Source: Candidatus Saccharicenans sp.
GTDB lineage: Bacteria > Acidobacteriota > Aminicenantia > Aminicenantales > Saccharicenantaceae
DNA: 5,759 bases
Direction: 5' to 3'
Assembly: GCA_024653405.1 (NCBI GenBank)
Contig: JANLGB010000026.1
Span: forward strand, 5,800 to 11,558
The number at the start of each line of letters is the position of its first letter. The stretch's first letter is position 1. Below are positions 5,607 to 5,759 of this stretch, in pieces. Below the pieces are notes generated by a model. The model was given only the letters and a program-made list of their open reading frames with translations, had not been told where the DNA came from and did no database searches. The position numbers were made by a program, and so were the translations under genes.

Positions 5607-5759
5607 ATGGCCCCCGGGCTTTCGAGTCAGCCGCAGCCTTCTGACCGGATTTTCCCGGCCGAAAAGCTGGTAATAATTTCCATCTCTTTTTTTTCCCTGC
5701 TGATTGTGGCTGACTTTTTCATTCGGAGTGGCCGCTCCATTTTTCTGGTGCCCTTGAGC
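5607..5759 (+). CDS. Probable membrane protein, N-terminal 51 codons (cut by right window edge)
   Basis: An open frame from ATG 5607 reaches the window edge without a stop. After a short polar start rich in S, P and Q, residues about 21-38 (LVIISISFFSLLIVADFF) form a strong membrane segment; a basic stretch IRSGR and the beginning of another hydrophobic segment follow. It starts 11 bp after the OsmC stop with only a weak purine-rich stretch upstream, which suggests translation coupled to the OsmC gene. The FPAEKL plus membrane-segment opening reminds me of the start of some PAP2-type phosphatases, but the catalytic motifs would lie outside the window, so no function is assigned. The exact start codon is uncertain. 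Confidence 0.6.
   Translation, partial: MAPGLSSQPQPSDRIFPAEKLVIISISFFSLLIVADFFIRSGRSIFLVPLS

Overview
The window looks like ordinary chromosomal DNA from a diderm (Gram-negative-type) bacterium. The evidence is a signal-peptide-bearing outer-membrane beta-barrel protein ending in phenylalanine, an exported peptidase, and typical Shine-Dalgarno and sigma70-like signals in AT-rich spacers between moderately GC-rich genes. The gene style (exported M55 peptidase, small porin-like barrel, short operons) would suit an uncultured Acidobacteriota/Aminicenantes-like lineage. That is only an impression; no marker gene here fixes the taxonomy.

Layout from left to right. On the minus strand, positions 1-794 hold an ECF sigma factor gene followed by the start of a zinc-finger anti-sigma factor that runs off the left edge. 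The sigma gene carries an in-frame TAG (528-530) between its region 2 and region 4, although both halves are otherwise well preserved. A 142-bp divergent spacer (795-936) separates it from a plus-strand gene (937-1833) for an exported M55-family D-aminopeptidase. A 380-bp spacer without genes (1834-2213) follows; it contains a promoter candidate and several hairpins. Next is a 661-residue CPA2 monovalent cation/proton antiporter with a C-terminal RCK (TrkA-N/TrkA-C) module, of KefB/KefC type (2214-4199). A minus-strand outer-membrane beta-barrel protein (4368-4994), with a clear terminator, converges on it. A divergent promoter region then leads to an OsmC/Ohr-family thiol protein (5191-5595) and, 11 bp further on, the first 51 codons of a probable membrane protein that runs off the right edge.

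How the genes may fit together: the sigma/anti-sigma pair is a self-contained envelope-type regulatory unit, and its interruption is the most notable thing here. The antiporter and the OsmC protein both belong to families linked to electrophile, peroxide or ion stress, but they are not in one operon and any functional link is inference. I found no mobile element, CRISPR array, tRNA or rRNA, and no clear sign of a new multi-gene system. The observations most worth following up are the amber-interrupted sigma factor, its apparently leaderless promoter, and the hairpin-rich leader ahead of the antiporter.
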